A stretch of DNA of 64,000 nt from Sparassis latifolia (Eukaryota > Basidiomycota > Agaricomycetes > Polyporales > Sparassidaceae): positions 124,001 through 188,000 of the forward strand of contig JAENRS010000019.1 in the NCBI GenBank assembly GCA_018466975.1, in the 5' to 3' direction. Under the pieces are notes generated by a model that had not been told where the DNA came from, did not search any database, and worked only from the letters and a program-made list of their open reading frames with translations. The translations under genes and the position numbers were made by a program. Shown here piece after piece: positions 34,877-51,017 of the stretch (positions within the stretch are counted from its first letter, which is position 1; every line of letters begins with the position of its first letter).

Positions 34877-35689
34877 ATGGCACCTCTGTGAGTGTTGCGT
34901 TATGCTGCTCGCGCCACAACTAACAAGGATCGTCAGTACCCGTGCAGCTGCAAAGAGGAAGCGCAGTCTCTCTCTCTCGCCATTCCAGGAACTACCGCCC
35001 CCGAAGAGGCAGAGGTATGGCTAGAGCCCTTCCCACATGACATCAGTGTCTGAATAATTCACCGTAGAGTCAGCTACGAACCTCGCCGGCATGCATCCCG
35101 AAAAGAGATCGAAAAGAAGGAAGAGGACGACGCGAAGGCCGAAACAAAAAAGTGGTACAAATGCAACACAGAGAGTAGCAAACTGAGACTGCTTCCGTAC
35201 GAGAAGCAATACCTGCGAACCATGCGCGCCTTGAAGCGTGCAAAGGTCTCTTACGACCCACGCTCCAAGCGCATGCCTGCTGACCCGAAAGCCCGCATGC
35301 TCGCCCGTGCCGCCCAATTAGCATACGAAAACTACTACTTCGAGCGGCTCACGACGAATGGCTGGTGTCGGATAGTGGAGGGAGTGGCAAAAAATACTCT
35401 CAGGGACAAGCTCCATCGTCTGTATAGGTCGCGGGTAGCTCGATCTAGATGGCGCACGGCGAGGTCGGTGGTGAGGGCGGGCGTGAAGATGATCCGCCAA
35501 GTCAAGGTGAAGGTGCCCCGGCCGCTTGATGCGGAGGGATCCCAACCGGTGGAGAGGGCAGGATCACCCTCATTGGAGGTGAAGGATGGGTCTAATCCAA
35601 TGAAACTAGAGGAGGCGTCCCGGGCCAAGGACGAAGAGGAAGCCCTAGTCAAGGTGAAGGAAGAGAGCTGCTCAGTCAAGTTGGAGTGA
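34877..35689 (+). CDS. Small basic hypothetical protein (236 aa)
   Basis: Three exons: an 11-nt first exon 34877-34887, then 34937-35014 and 35068-35689. Introns of 49 and 53 bp have gtgagt and gtatgg donors and cag/tag acceptors. The product starts MAPLTRAAAKRKRSLSLSPF, with bipartite-like basic clusters (KRKR, PPPKRQR) suggesting nuclear import. It continues with a Lys/Arg-rich helical middle and ends in a repetitive charged tail of Val-Lys and Glu. No known domain is recognised. Consistent codon phase over three exons makes it a likely real gene. Confidence 0.7.
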
Positions 35690-35962
35690 ATCCCATGCAA
35701 TCAACTTGGACCCCTACGTAATGTCAATACATTTAATGTAGATTCCAGATGAATTTTACAGTATAATAGTCGTATCGCGGTACGAAGCGATGATGTTATT
35801 GCGCAAGCGCCGTTCCACACGTTGAGCGCTCTCGTGAGTGGGTTGAAGTGATGGTTCAGTCAATTTACAACACTAAATTTTACAAAGCATATGATACATA
35901 CAAATCCCCCACTATTACACCGACTGTCTCTCCATGTCGTTGCTCGCGCCAAACCGAGTTGA

Positions 35963-37834
35963 TCACTTCTCTCCGCCATGGCCCTGCAACTTGCCCTTCA
36001 GACTAACCCACGACTCACCAACACCGGAAGCATCTCCTTCGTTGCTTTCTACGTCTGCCTCAGAGCCTGTCTCTGAGAGTTCATGGTCATGGAGATGCTC
36101 CTGATCGGAACTGAACGGCGACTCCTCGGTCTCAGGCTTCTTAACGGCCGCAGTGGGAGGAACAGTAGCTGGCACGACGGGAGGGACCGACGGGTCGGGC
36201 GCCACCCGCGGAGGCACGGGGAGAAGCGCATTTCGAATAGAAACCAGGAAGTGCGGGATGTTCAGCAATGCGTCGAGGACGAGCGCCGGAAGCTGGGACG
36301 CCAAGGTGTACGTACCCGCTGGAAAATTTGATCAGTAACACTCGTACGAGACTGAACAAATAAACGCACCCCCGGAGCCGACGGCGACACGATCGCCCCG
36401 CACCCATTCTAAAATCCTACCCAGAGCATGCCTCAGCGGGGAGACATTGCCTCTCTTGCGGCCGTTGCTAACTATATTAATAAGCGTATCCACGAAGACG
36501 GCATTACTCGTTGGCTTCCTATACACGAAGCCGCCTCGAGCGACGGACGAGAACGCCGGTCCGTATGCCAACTTCTCGCCCTGTGTCCACTCATCCATCG
36601 ACGCCTTGCCCCCTGCACCCTGCGTTCCGATGGCACCAACATCGACCACCACGACCTTGATATTCTGCATGGACTCGGTCGGGTCTGTAAGAGCCGCCAC
36701 GCTGATCTCACGGCGGAGCACTTCGACGCCCCGCAGCGTGGCGGCTGCGCTCATAGCCTGGGCGGATGCGAACGGCAGCCCGACCCGGCCATCCATCGCG
36801 GGCAGACACACGATGATGCTCTTCTTGCCGAGGTTCTGCGAGACCGAGTCGCGCGCCCGCGCAGCAGACGTGCGCAGGAGCGGCATCATCGCCTGCAGCA
36901 CCTGCAGCGGTGAGATGTGTGTCGTCTGCAGGTACGAGGCGTATGTGTCTCGCAGAGATAGGTGCTCCAGCGGGGCCGGGGCGGGTACCGTTGCAGGCAG
37001 AGGTAGCGTGAGCAGGGAGATTACCGAGTGCACGTAGAGGTGCGTGGAAGGGGCTAAGTGTGGGTCGCCCGCAGCCGTGACAGGGAAACGACGGGACATA
37101 GTCGAAGCCAGCGAGCGCAGGAAGTACGGAATGGTCTCGGGCTAGAGGCCGTAAGCAAGAGCGGACGGTGCAAGCGGCACGCTACTCACATCGGCAGGAT
37201 CGAGGACGAGGGCGCGCACATATCCGCGAGATCTCCTCTCGAGCTCATCCACGCGCTCGGGAGTAGACACGCTGATGATCACTATGTATCCCTTCCGCTC
37301 CAACTCGAGCACGAGCGGAAGTCCAGACGGATGGTCTCCCCCGAGGACGACTACATCGATGGGTTAAGGGCGTGACGAACTCGCAATGCGATGGTACTCA
37401 CCCACGACCTGTCTCCTTTCTGTACTAGCCGTCCCTACCGCAGCCTTTATCCTCCGGGACCTGCGGGTGAAGATATGGAAGGAGCCGTAGCCCACGAGGA
37501 GGCCGGCGCCAACGACACCAACGCCTATGCCCGCCGTGGTCCACGGGTGCTCGGACACCCAGTGTGCCGATTGCTCCCAGAACTTCTTGGGCGGCGGGGG
37601 AGGCGGCGGGGGTGGTGGGACTTCGAACGGACCGATGCCAGGAAGGTGGATGTCCGGGAGGGAAGGGAGTGATTTTGGACCGAAGCGCGAGACATCCTCC
37701 CACAGACGATGCATGGCTTCGTTCACATGGGGCAGGTCAGGAGTAACAGCCTGCAGCGACGATAACAAGTAGTCCTCGAGCGACTCGAGGTACTCCTCGA
37801 TCTGCTCGAGCGTCGTCGGCATGTCGTCGTCCAT
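35963..37834 (-). CDS. DUF1776 family protein (SDR-like), membrane-anchored
   Basis: Four exons: 37834-37402, 37350-37190, 37141-36370, 36318-35963; 573 residues. An acidic helical N-terminus leads to a Pro10 run (residues 73-82) and a single transmembrane segment at about 100-122 (TAGIGVGVVGAGLLVGYG). An SDR-like domain follows, with VVVLGGDHPSGLPLVLELER (nucleotide-binding-like loop), PETIPYFLRSLASTMSRRF and KSIIVCLPAM. The acidic tail carries a ...SDQEHLHDHE... stretch. This is the layout of fungal DUF1776 proteins, related to short-chain dehydrogenases but lacking a clear catalytic YxxxK in the usual place; the function is unknown. Introns are 48-51 bp with gtgagt/gtgcgt donors. Confidence 0.85.
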
Positions 37835-38040
37835 CGGTGCTAAGTTAGGAGCACACGAGCGCTAGACAATGAGCAGACACCCTTCCCCTTTTCTGGCAAC
37901 TTTAAAATCGATGGCCTCAATATTCCTTGACTTCATAAAATAAACCTGTGGGCCCTACTATAAGCTTAAATAAACCACTTACTTACATGCACCCCAAACC
38001 CACCAGCTTCAAGCCAAAAAATTTCTATGGCCTGCCCTCA

Positions 38041-38122
38041 CGACGCCAGCAGGACTCGAACCTGCGCTCCCAAAGGGAAACAGATTTCTAATCTGTCGCC
38101 GTAACCACTTGGCTATAGCGCC
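38041..38122 (-). tRNA. tRNA-Ser (anticodon AGA)
   Basis: The minus strand folds as a class II tRNA: a 7-bp acceptor stem with two G-U pairs (GGCGCTA/TGGCGTC), D arm (GCCAAGTGGTTACGGC), anticodon stem ACAGA/TCTGT with loop TTAGAAA (anticodon AGA), a long variable arm (about 14 nt) as expected for serine, and T arm GCAGG-TTCGAGT-CCTGC. No intron. Discriminator G fits tRNA-Ser. It sits about 670 bp from the LTR element. Confidence 0.93.
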
Positions 38123-38785
38123 TCCCAAAGTCAAGTGCGGCAACCTTCATCAAGTACTCCGGCACGGGTGGGACTTCCGGCCATGCAAACTGAATAGTTG
38201 TCTATCTTTGCCTGGGTTATATACCAAAACGTAATTTTTTGTGTTATCTGCAGCCAGAACATACAAAAAAATGCTGAGTAAGCAGAAATTTCACAATATT
38301 TCTTGAATCTCTAAGGAGAAGCAAGGCATGAGTATAACCTTAGAGCACATCACAAAAACTGGACAACATTGATGTGACATAATCCAGTGGTCAGCCAGGC
38401 TTCTAAAACCATCCATTGCTATAGTGTTCTTACTTCTATATCTCAACATATGTTTTAGATGATCATGTGATATATATTTTATGCGACTTACCTTTTTGAG
38501 AGAGTATTGCTGAGAAAGGATAGCTGAATGAGAAGAGGAGACTGCTAAAGAATGGCTGGCCAAACTGGTTATCCAAGGATATGGTGAGTGTGCACACCTA
38601 GCATTTTCTGCAAGAAATCTTGAATAAACTCTAGCATGGGTCTTGTTATCTGCAATGCATGTAATCCAAATTTGGTGTTTACATAATGCTCATTGTACAC
38701 TCCTCTTTGTGTAATAATATTGATTTAGAGCATAGGAGCATGGCATGGCTCAAAAATTTCAATCAATAGACCATTGAGTTATCTA
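38123..38785. other. A/T-rich non-coding region split by the LTR insertion
   Basis: No gene recognised. Before insertion of the LTR element it was contiguous with 46787 onward, so it may be the 5' flank of the MULE element. Confidence 0.45.
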
Positions 38786-38790
38786 ATCTT

Positions 38791-39428
38791 TGTTACGCGG
38801 CAGCGAAACACGAGCGGCTAGTCGAGTCGTCACGAGACAAGGTCTTAGTCTAAGACACAAGTCCGTTCAAGTGACACTTCTGGCGATGTCCTCGCACTGA
38901 AGGTCGATCAGAGTTCGTTCTTATGACTCGTAGTAGCTGCTTGCTACTAACGGTCGATCTCAGTCAAAGGCAAGTGAAAAGCTGGTTTAATGGTAACCAG
39001 GTCGAGATGGGGATCCAGCTCGACAAGGTCGCCTACTTATACAAAGGTATCCGCGGTACTACGCAGTAATGCGAGATCGTTCATTGGCTAGATAAGGTGA
39101 AACGATATCTGGGCAAGGTAACGGTGAGGAAGTAATATGTATGAGAAAGCTGAGTAAGGTCGTGAGAGATAATCAGTACTAATGGGGATAACGAGTCGTG
39201 TATCAGAACGAGGTAAAGATGAGGCATACATGCACGTCTTGCATGTGCGATAAGAAGAAGGTCGGAGTTGGATCGGTGTAACCTAGACTAGGAGTTCTGG
39301 ACATCTGGATAAAGAATCAGAGGTTGCGCTCCGATGAGTCGCGTGTTGGATCATGTGGTCTGGTAACGTAAAGGGAACAAAGAAAAGAAAAAGGAAAAGA
39401 CGCGCCACAAGTGAGGAGCGTTGTAACA
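38791..39428 (-). repeat. 3' LTR of the minus-strand gypsy element
   Basis: 638 bp, TG...CA on the plus strand, nearly identical to 46140-46781. It carries the TATAAG and R-start motifs on the minus strand. Confidence 0.95.
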
Positions 39429-39478
39429 TCAGCTCCCGTCTAACGTTTCTTGTCCCACAAGAAATATTGTGATCTTCA

Positions 39479-40219
39479 TCATCGTCGGGGGCAGTCACGG
39501 ACATAATGATCTCCTCCACATCTGTAGCATGTCCGCCGGCTGGTTCGTGATCCTTGTTTGGGGATACGTCCATCCCTGTAGGGATGACTGCGATGCGAAG
39601 AAGTGGATGCGGTCGAGAAAGATGGTTGGGATAACGGAGATCGTCCACTGGGTATGTGCGAACGAGGAGGGCGAGGTCGAACGGGAATTGGTTCTGGCGA
39701 CGAGCGAGGAGTGGATGCGGGTATTCCATTAGTGGTATATCCGAGGATGTGTCCGATGTCTTCGTCCCCATGCTCCCTCCAAATCTCCTGTGCTGTATGA
39801 GTGACCGTACTGCGCATCAGCGACCAGACTTGGTCGACTCTGGTTCGGGCTCTACTCGTCCTTTCTTCTGCTGCGATGAGCTCTTGTCTAGCCGTCTGCA
39901 TCCACTCGACCATTTCTAATGCTCGTTGCATGGAAACCACTGCTTGTCGATCTTGCGGGTGATTTTGTAAGGCGACAAGGATATCTGTGAAGTCGACAGA
40001 AACATGGATAGCTGAGATCAGACGTGTGGCAAATTCTTGTTCGTCCGATGTGTGACTGAGTTCGATAGAAGGTGAGGGCGATGAGGTGCAGATAAAGGGT
40101 GTCTGCGCTCGAGAGGGTACTCCATTGACAAGCGTAGGCGATGCGGGTATGCTCATAATTGTGGAGGCGACTTCAGCGAGTATATTGTGGACAAGGTCGT
40201 CTATAGCGGAAGTGGGCAT
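39479..40219 (-). CDS. Accessory ORF c of gypsy element: zinc-knuckle-like protein (246 aa)
   Basis: An intact frame lies between pol and the 3' LTR. The N-terminal half is helical (DLVHNILAEVASTIMSIPAS, MQRALEMVEWMQTARQELIA), the middle is Pro/Ser/Arg-rich, and the C-terminus ends with C231-x2-C234-x3-H238-x4-C243 and PRR. The knuckle is one residue shorter between Cys and His than the retroviral CCHC consensus. It is not gag: that lies at the other end of the element and has its own knuckle lacking the last Cys. A TATAAAAGG precedes it (40250-40242) but only 23 nt from the ATG. The role is unknown; nucleic-acid binding is an inference. Confidence 0.75.
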   Translation of the reverse strand: MPTSAIDDLVHNILAEVASTIMSIPASPTLVNGVPSRAQTPFICTSSPSPSIELSHTSDEQEFATRLISAIHVSVDFTDILVALQNHPQDRQAVVSMQRALEMVEWMQTARQELIAAEERTSRARTRVDQVWSLMRSTVTHTAQEIWREHGDEDIGHILGYTTNGIPASTPRSSPEPIPVRPRPPRSHIPSGRSPLSQPSFSTASTSSHRSHPYRDGRIPKQGSRTSRRTCYRCGGDHYVRDCPRR

Positions 40220-40245
40220 TGATGATATGTCATTTTCTCCTCCTT

Positions 40246-40395
40246 TTATACCTTTCGGTCATTAAGGGGGTCGCGGTTATCTGTGATGTGAAATAGAATG
40301 TCGTGGATCCGAGTAATAATCAAATAGATGAAAATCCATTGGACGATAAAGAGTATTCCCACAGAGATAAGAGCTGCCTGATCAGTTCCAGGCAT
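40246..40395 (-). CDS. Accessory ORF b: 49-aa single-pass membrane protein
   Basis: Starts with ATG at 40395-40393 inside the end of ORF a (14-nt overlap, different frame) and ends at 40246. Residues ~8-28 are strongly hydrophobic (AALISVGILFIVQWIFIYLI), followed by a charged tail (DNRDPLNDRKV). The overlap with ORF a and the common direction suggest coupled translation. No homologue is recognised. Confidence 0.55.
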   Translation of the reverse strand: MPGTDQAALISVGILFIVQWIFIYLIITRIHDILFHITDNRDPLNDRKV

Positions 40396-40558
40396 CGTTC
40401 TGATCACCCCAGCCGTTAGTGTGCGGGCTGTCTCGCGTGAAGAGTGTGTGTTCGACAAGTCGTCTGATAAGGATTCGATGGACAATCCAAAGAAAAGTGA
40501 GGGTTGTGCAGTGGAGGACGATTAGGAAGATGATGAGGAAAACCGTCGTGGTAGTCAT
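40382..40558 (-). CDS. Accessory ORF a: 58-aa single-pass membrane protein
   Basis: ATG at 40558, stop TGA at 40384-40382. After MTTTT, residues 6-27 are hydrophobic (VFLIIFLIVLHCTTLTFLWI), then basic (HRILIRRL), then polar. A canonical TATAAAAGG box lies 36 nt upstream (40602-40594), so the accessory block may have its own promoter. No known family. It is small, but the frame, start, TATA spacing and overlap with a second membrane ORF argue against chance. Confidence 0.55.
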   Translation of the reverse strand: MTTTTVFLIIFLIVLHCTTLTFLWIVHRILIRRLVEHTLFTRDSPHTNGWGDQNDAWN

Positions 40559-40578
40559 TCCGGGTTTCTTCTCCTCTA

Positions 40579-41538
<960 letters not shown>

Positions 41539-41600
41539 TCATGGTCTACTACGACCATAATTGAATCAAAACCGTTGGAAGCGGGAGGTCGATAATAAAA

Positions 41601-42929
<1,329 letters not shown>

Positions 42930-42959
42930 TCATCGATCATTTGGAAAGTCCTTGAAGAG

Positions 42960-45769
<2,810 letters not shown>

Positions 45770-46127
45770 ATCCAGCGTGGATAAATTCTCCTGTGTGACC
45801 TACGTCTACACGAGACTGCACACCGCCCCAACTAAGTGGGTTCGTTCGTGCGTCGGCTAACAAGCCCGTAGAGTGTCTTCTGTCTTCAAACTGATACACC
45901 TATTTGCTGATTGCTCGAGTGATTACCTCAGCCTCCTCAGCCTATTGGTCTCTCGGACAGACCCCTCTCCGAAGATGAGTGATCAGTCTATTCCTTCAGC
46001 TACCTCGATTACAGAGTAATCTCAAACGGTGCTTTAGCAATCAAATCGGGTGTATCGTTCAGTCTTCAAGGTTCGGTCCAGTCGGTAGTTCATTGTTAGA
46101 CTCTAGGAAGTCACAGAGAGTAATAAG

Positions 46128-46139
46128 ATCTCGACCTAA
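46128..46139 (-). other. Primer-binding site of the gypsy element (self-primer type)
   Basis: TTAGGTCGAGAT directly adjoins the 5' LTR in element sense. Ten bases pair with ATCTCGACCT in the LTR (46357-46348), which begins 33 nt after the LTR TATAAG. Confidence 0.65.
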
Positions 46140-46781
46140 TGTTACGCGGCAGCGAAACACGAGCGGCTAGTCGAGTCGTCACGAGACAAGGTCTTAGTCT
46201 AAGACACAAGTCCGTTCAAGTGACACTTCTGGCGATGTCCTCGCACTGAAGGTCGATCAGAGTTCGTTCTTATGACTCGTAGTAGCTGCTTGCTACTGAC
46301 GGTCGATCTCAGTCAAAGGCAAGTGAAAAGCTGGTTTAATGGTAACCAGGTCGAGATGGGGATCCAGCTCGACAAGGTCGTCTACTTATACAAAAGGTAT
46401 CCGCAGTACTACGCAGTAATGCGAGATCGTTCATTGGCTAGATAAGGTGAAACGATATCTGGGCAAGGTAACGGTGAGGAAGTAATATGTATGAGAAAGC
46501 TGAGTAAGGTCGTGAGAGATAATCAGTACTAATGGGGATAACGAGTCGTGTATCAGAACGAGGTAAAGATGAGGCATACATGCACGTCTTGCATGTGCGA
46601 TAAGAAGAAGGTCCGGAGTTGGATCCGGTGTAACCCTAGACTAGGAGTTCTGGACATCTGGATAAAGAATCAGAGGTTGCGCTCCGATGAGTCGCGTGTT
46701 GGATCATGTGGTCTGGTAACGTAAAGGGAACAAAGAAAAGAAAAAGGAAAAGACGCGCCACAAGTGAGGAGCGTTGTAACA
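46140..46781 (-). repeat. 5' LTR of the minus-strand gypsy element
   Basis: 642 bp, matches 38791-39428. On the minus strand it contains TATAAG (46390-46385) and ATCTCGACCTGG starting at 46357, the presumed RNA 5' end. Confidence 0.95.
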
Positions 46782-46786
46782 ATCTT

Positions 46787-47844
46787 CACTCTCAGATTAC
46801 TCTCAACCTGCAAGTCTCTAAGTTGATGTGTCACACTAGTACTTGATTTTTTGCAGCTCAGAATCCTGCACTCATAACCAGAACATTTATATTAGTTTTT
46901 AAGAGAATCACACTATACTTTATATGGCTTTACAACATGTCTCTGCAATGCTACATGAGGGGGAGCACTATGTGAATACTAAATTTGGATTGCATGCGTT
47001 AATGTGATTCAAGTTCTGTCACAAGCCAGAAAGGTGGTGTATACGTAAAATCAAGTCTGCATGGAGTCTGAAGCACAGGGGAGGAGGAAAGTCTATTCCA
47101 GAAGTATGAGGTGGGTAGCTCAATAGTGTAGCTAGCAAATCTCTGTAGTCACAATAGTTGCTGGAAACACGTTAGAGGTAAAATCACACTGCTCTAAGGA
47201 GAACACTGAAATGTGGAAACACAAGACTGCTCAGAAATGCACAAAATGCCAAACTGCTCAAAGATGTACAAGCTGAATGAGATGGAGATGTGAATAAGGC
47301 TTTCACATGCATACCTTCATTCTACCCATCCTTCTCCCTTGCCATCATACTTAACTGGTCCTGACCTTTTCTGCCCTCCTGATACTACCTGCATCTGCTT
47401 AACAATCACTTTATTGAATCACTACCCATCACACCATACCTTGCCATCTCATCCACTCATGTCCCTACTCGATCTGAGGGGTTGGCCATCACCAGGCCTG
47501 CCTGAGCACCTAATGAGGACCTGCCCACCTCGGAGGCATATCTCTCATCCTGAACTCAATCTCCCATTTATGGATATCAGTATTATCCTTCACAAATACA
47601 CTCCTGCAAAAGGTCTTCTTTACATCGAGATCTTTATCAAGCCCTTCAACCTGTGGAAAGCATGAGTGGTCTAAATGCATGGAAATTTAAACTCACACCC
47701 ATAAACAGATATGGAAGGCAGTATGTAATTTGAAATACATCGACGTGTCTTGCTCGGCACGTTGAGTTGCATCATTTACTGACACATGTTCCCCCCCTGC
47801 ACGTCTTTACAGTAATCTGTTACTAGTACTTGATATTAATCTGA
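46787..47844. other. Non-coding flank of the MULE element
   Basis: A/T-rich, no gene recognised. Probably 5' sequence of the transposon whose transposase begins at 47845. No terminal inverted repeat was identified by eye. Confidence 0.4.
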
Positions 47845-50449
47845 ATGTCCCTGCCTACTTCTGAGCTATCCATTGACCTGCTTGCATCTCAATTGAGGCA
47901 GAAAGTCGCTGAAGCACCATCTCTTCATGTGACAAAGGATCAGGTAGCTGTGTCTGACAAACTTCTATTGTCTGATGGGAGGCGAAGGACCTTACGAGAG
48001 AAGCTTGCAACTAAGGGGTGCGAGAAGAGGAGATTTAAGCATGGGGATGATAACCAAAGTGCGCTCTGATGCATATAGCCTGCCATTGCAAGACTAACAT
48101 TTTCACAGAGAAAGCTCTCGAACTTCTGGCTGACCTCCGGTTACATATTCCCAGTACTATACAGAGGGATGCGAGTTCAAAGTGGGCAATACAGACATCA
48201 AATGTTACTCCTATGAAGGCTGTGGCATCAAAATACAAATATTCCCATGGTACATATGTCTTTCAGTGTATCTGCAGCTCGAATTACACTGCCGGTCATC
48301 AACCAGCCACAGCAAGACAGATGCCATATGAAAATGTTGGGTGTGATGCATTCATCAAGATAACTGTGATGTACGATGTCGAAAGTATGCTCTTCCCTAC
48401 ATGCAGAACTGGCTTGATGCCTAACATAAATAAATGCAGCCAAAAATGTTCTCGTGATAAATGAAGTTGTGGGAATATTCGCCCACACAGAGAAGTGTAT
48501 GCTGACCACGCGAATGTCACGAAATCCACACCTCCCTCTGCACCCCAATATCTGCATATATGCACATGAATTACTGAAGAATCACGTCCCAGCAGCCTCT
48601 GCATACACACAGATCAACACATGGTTAAAGCTCTATTGGCCTCCAATCAAAGTGGCTTTCGACAAGCACCATCATTTCACTTACATGCCCTACGACACCT
48701 CGTCAATCTACTGCAGCCTAGCTGCCGAGATGGGGGTACCACAGCGATCCCTTGCGCATGAGAATATTGATCTCTGGTTCCATGCTAGCAATCCAGCACC
48801 ACCTGATCCTCGTCTCACTGAGTCTTGCCTGTTTTATCAACCGTTCATTGAGGGAATCTCCGATCGCTTCATACTCATCATCACAACTCCCTGACAACAT
48901 TCTGCAGCATGGGAACATGGTCACAAGAAACATATTCTCATGGATCTCACGTTTGGCTTCTCATCAGCTCGTGCCAACGTCTGGATTCTGATGGCTATAG
49001 ACCACAACAAGAAGGGTGTACCTGTGGCCTATGCTGTATTCTTTGTGAAGGAGGAGACATTGTCTCGAGGAGTTCATGCTGATTATAACACAGAGCTTCT
49101 ACAGTCTTTACTGGGCCACTGGATTGACAGCATGGGAGTTAATGCATCTGGCGAGAAGTCTGCCCCGCTGATTGGCAGCAGCGACAATGATACTAGAGAG
49201 CGCACGGCAATGACAACACACTGGCCTAACATATTCCTGATCTTGTGTCTGTATCATACTTGGCAGTCTTGGCAGTTGGGCTTGAATCACTGCTTGGCTG
49301 GAGTACCAAATGGTGAGCATCGCCAAGAAGTTTGTTCACAGCTCGCCCGATTATGCATGCAACTGTACGGTGTTGTATTTAATGATACTTGCAGAAAACA
49401 TTGATGGGCCCTTCTATCGGATTAAAAACATTGTCGACTACGATACCATGAAGGCAGCCTATCAGGAAGAGCTAGCTTACTTTGTATCCCTAGGACATCA
49501 TCAAAGCGAGATGGACAAGAAGAAATCTGTTGGTGGCCTCAAATTGCTCAACTATTTGTCCTCCTACTTGGTGACACAGGAGTATTGGCTTCAGTGGTCT
49601 CATGCAGGTGCCATCAAGGCTGCTGAAATTCTCGGTGTTCGTCCTGAAGATGTGCCAAGAATGACAAATCATCTGGAATCTCACAATAACCATCTCAAGG
49701 GTGACTACTTCCAAGATCACAAGCACGGTGGTCGGCTCTCATGCATTGATGTCTGGATATTCATTCTCATCATGCAGGTTATTCCCGACTTCTTTGCACA
49801 CTGCAACAACATGGACCAACTGCGCAATCACTATGACTACCTACGTACTGCCCCCAAGGCACGCCTAGCTTACCCTGCTCCGACTGTTCTCTCCGAATCT
49901 GTAGCTGGAGAATCTCTCACTGAATATGAAGCTGACCTGCTACACACTATGCTCACGGATGACTCGAGGACTAATGACATAGCCCAGACTGAGCCAGAAA
50001 CAGAGATGGCTTTATGTTCCGGCAACTCAGACTGGTCCCTCACTGTAACTATGACTTCAACTACGAGACACAGTCCTTCTCCGATGTCTGAAGATGCCCA
50101 GGGGCTTGAGACATGTGGATCTCATGAGCTATGAGAGGACATGGCCATGGACCTATCTCAAATACTCCCAGATCTGCCTATCAACATGCTCTCGGCTTCA
50201 GGCTCCAGCTCGTCATCTCCTGGTGCTGAAACTCCATCTGAAAGTACTTCAGATTCCTCAGTATCCTCTAATCTTCTTGATGGTCTTCATTTGCTTTCTA
50301 TGGGCTTATCACTGACAGTCAACAGTCCGTCCCCGACACACAGCCACAACATTGGCAGCACTTCTCACTATGGCAACGAGAGAGTGATCCGAATGCAGGA
50401 ACTCCTCCAGGCTACGGATACATGTACTGACCTCATTACATGCCTATGA
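47845..50449 (+). pseudogene. MULE-type transposase gene, interrupted
   Basis: Exons 47845-48058, 48109-48384 and from 48440 join through introns of 50 and 55 bp with branch sites ctaac and good acceptors. MULE signatures: KHILMDLTFGF (first Asp), MAIDHNKKGVPVAYAVFF, SDNDTRERTAM (second Asp), NIFLILCLYHTWQSWQ, then NHLESHNNHLKGDYFQ and GGRLSCIDVWI. In-frame TGA codons occur at 48892 and 50132, in each case followed by continued frame. A third break near 49390-49400 is either an intron from 49312 or a one-base change in an A run. The tail is Ser/Thr/Pro-rich. Probably inactive. Confidence 0.78.
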
Positions 50450-51017
50450 GCACTCAGCCAACCTGACAAAACTCTAGAGCCCTTCGTTAGTCCCTACATC
50501 AGCACAGCACTCTCACGTCCATCCACTGTTAGTATGCTCCGTCCAGGCTGTGGTGAAGCCGGGCAGATGCCGGGACCTTGTGGCAACAGGCTGCGGTGCT
50601 CGCAGGCAACATACAGTATTGCCTTACCACCTGCGTCACCATAATCATCTTACCATAGACTAGGGGAGGTCAATTGTAACATGCCGCTGTTGTATTGTGG
50701 GGCACAAGTACCAAGCGGTACTTGTGCCCTAATCTTATCTAATCTCATCTTGCATTATGTAACTGTTGTGTACTATTTGTACACACTCTGCGTGTATCGA
50801 GCACGCGTCGGTGTGTTGAAGTCAGAGACTTTACACACCACGACCTTGATACACGCACGACGCTCTGGAATAGAGCTTGGTGCACTGTATCTAAGGTTTG
50901 GTGTGATAAGATCTTGCCCCCCATTACACTTTTTTACAGTCCAATTCACCCTGCGAAAAATTCTATTCAACAGCGAAGACCCTCATCAAGAAATCAAAAA
51001 CCTTAACTTGCCACCCA
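50450..51017. other. Boundary region between MULE and the plus-strand gypsy element
   Basis: No gene recognised. Should contain the MULE 3' end and the 5' LTR or leader of the next element. No LTR can be delimited because the 3' partner lies outside the window. Confidence 0.4.

Noticed and set aside
36428..37037. Plus-strand ORFs of 161 and 196 codons
   Set aside because: Antisense shadows of the DUF1776 gene.
40242..40250. TATA box dedicated to accessory ORF c
   Set aside because: TATAAAAGG lies only 23 nt from the ATG and overlaps the stop of ORF b; too close for a normal start site, so not listed as a promoter.
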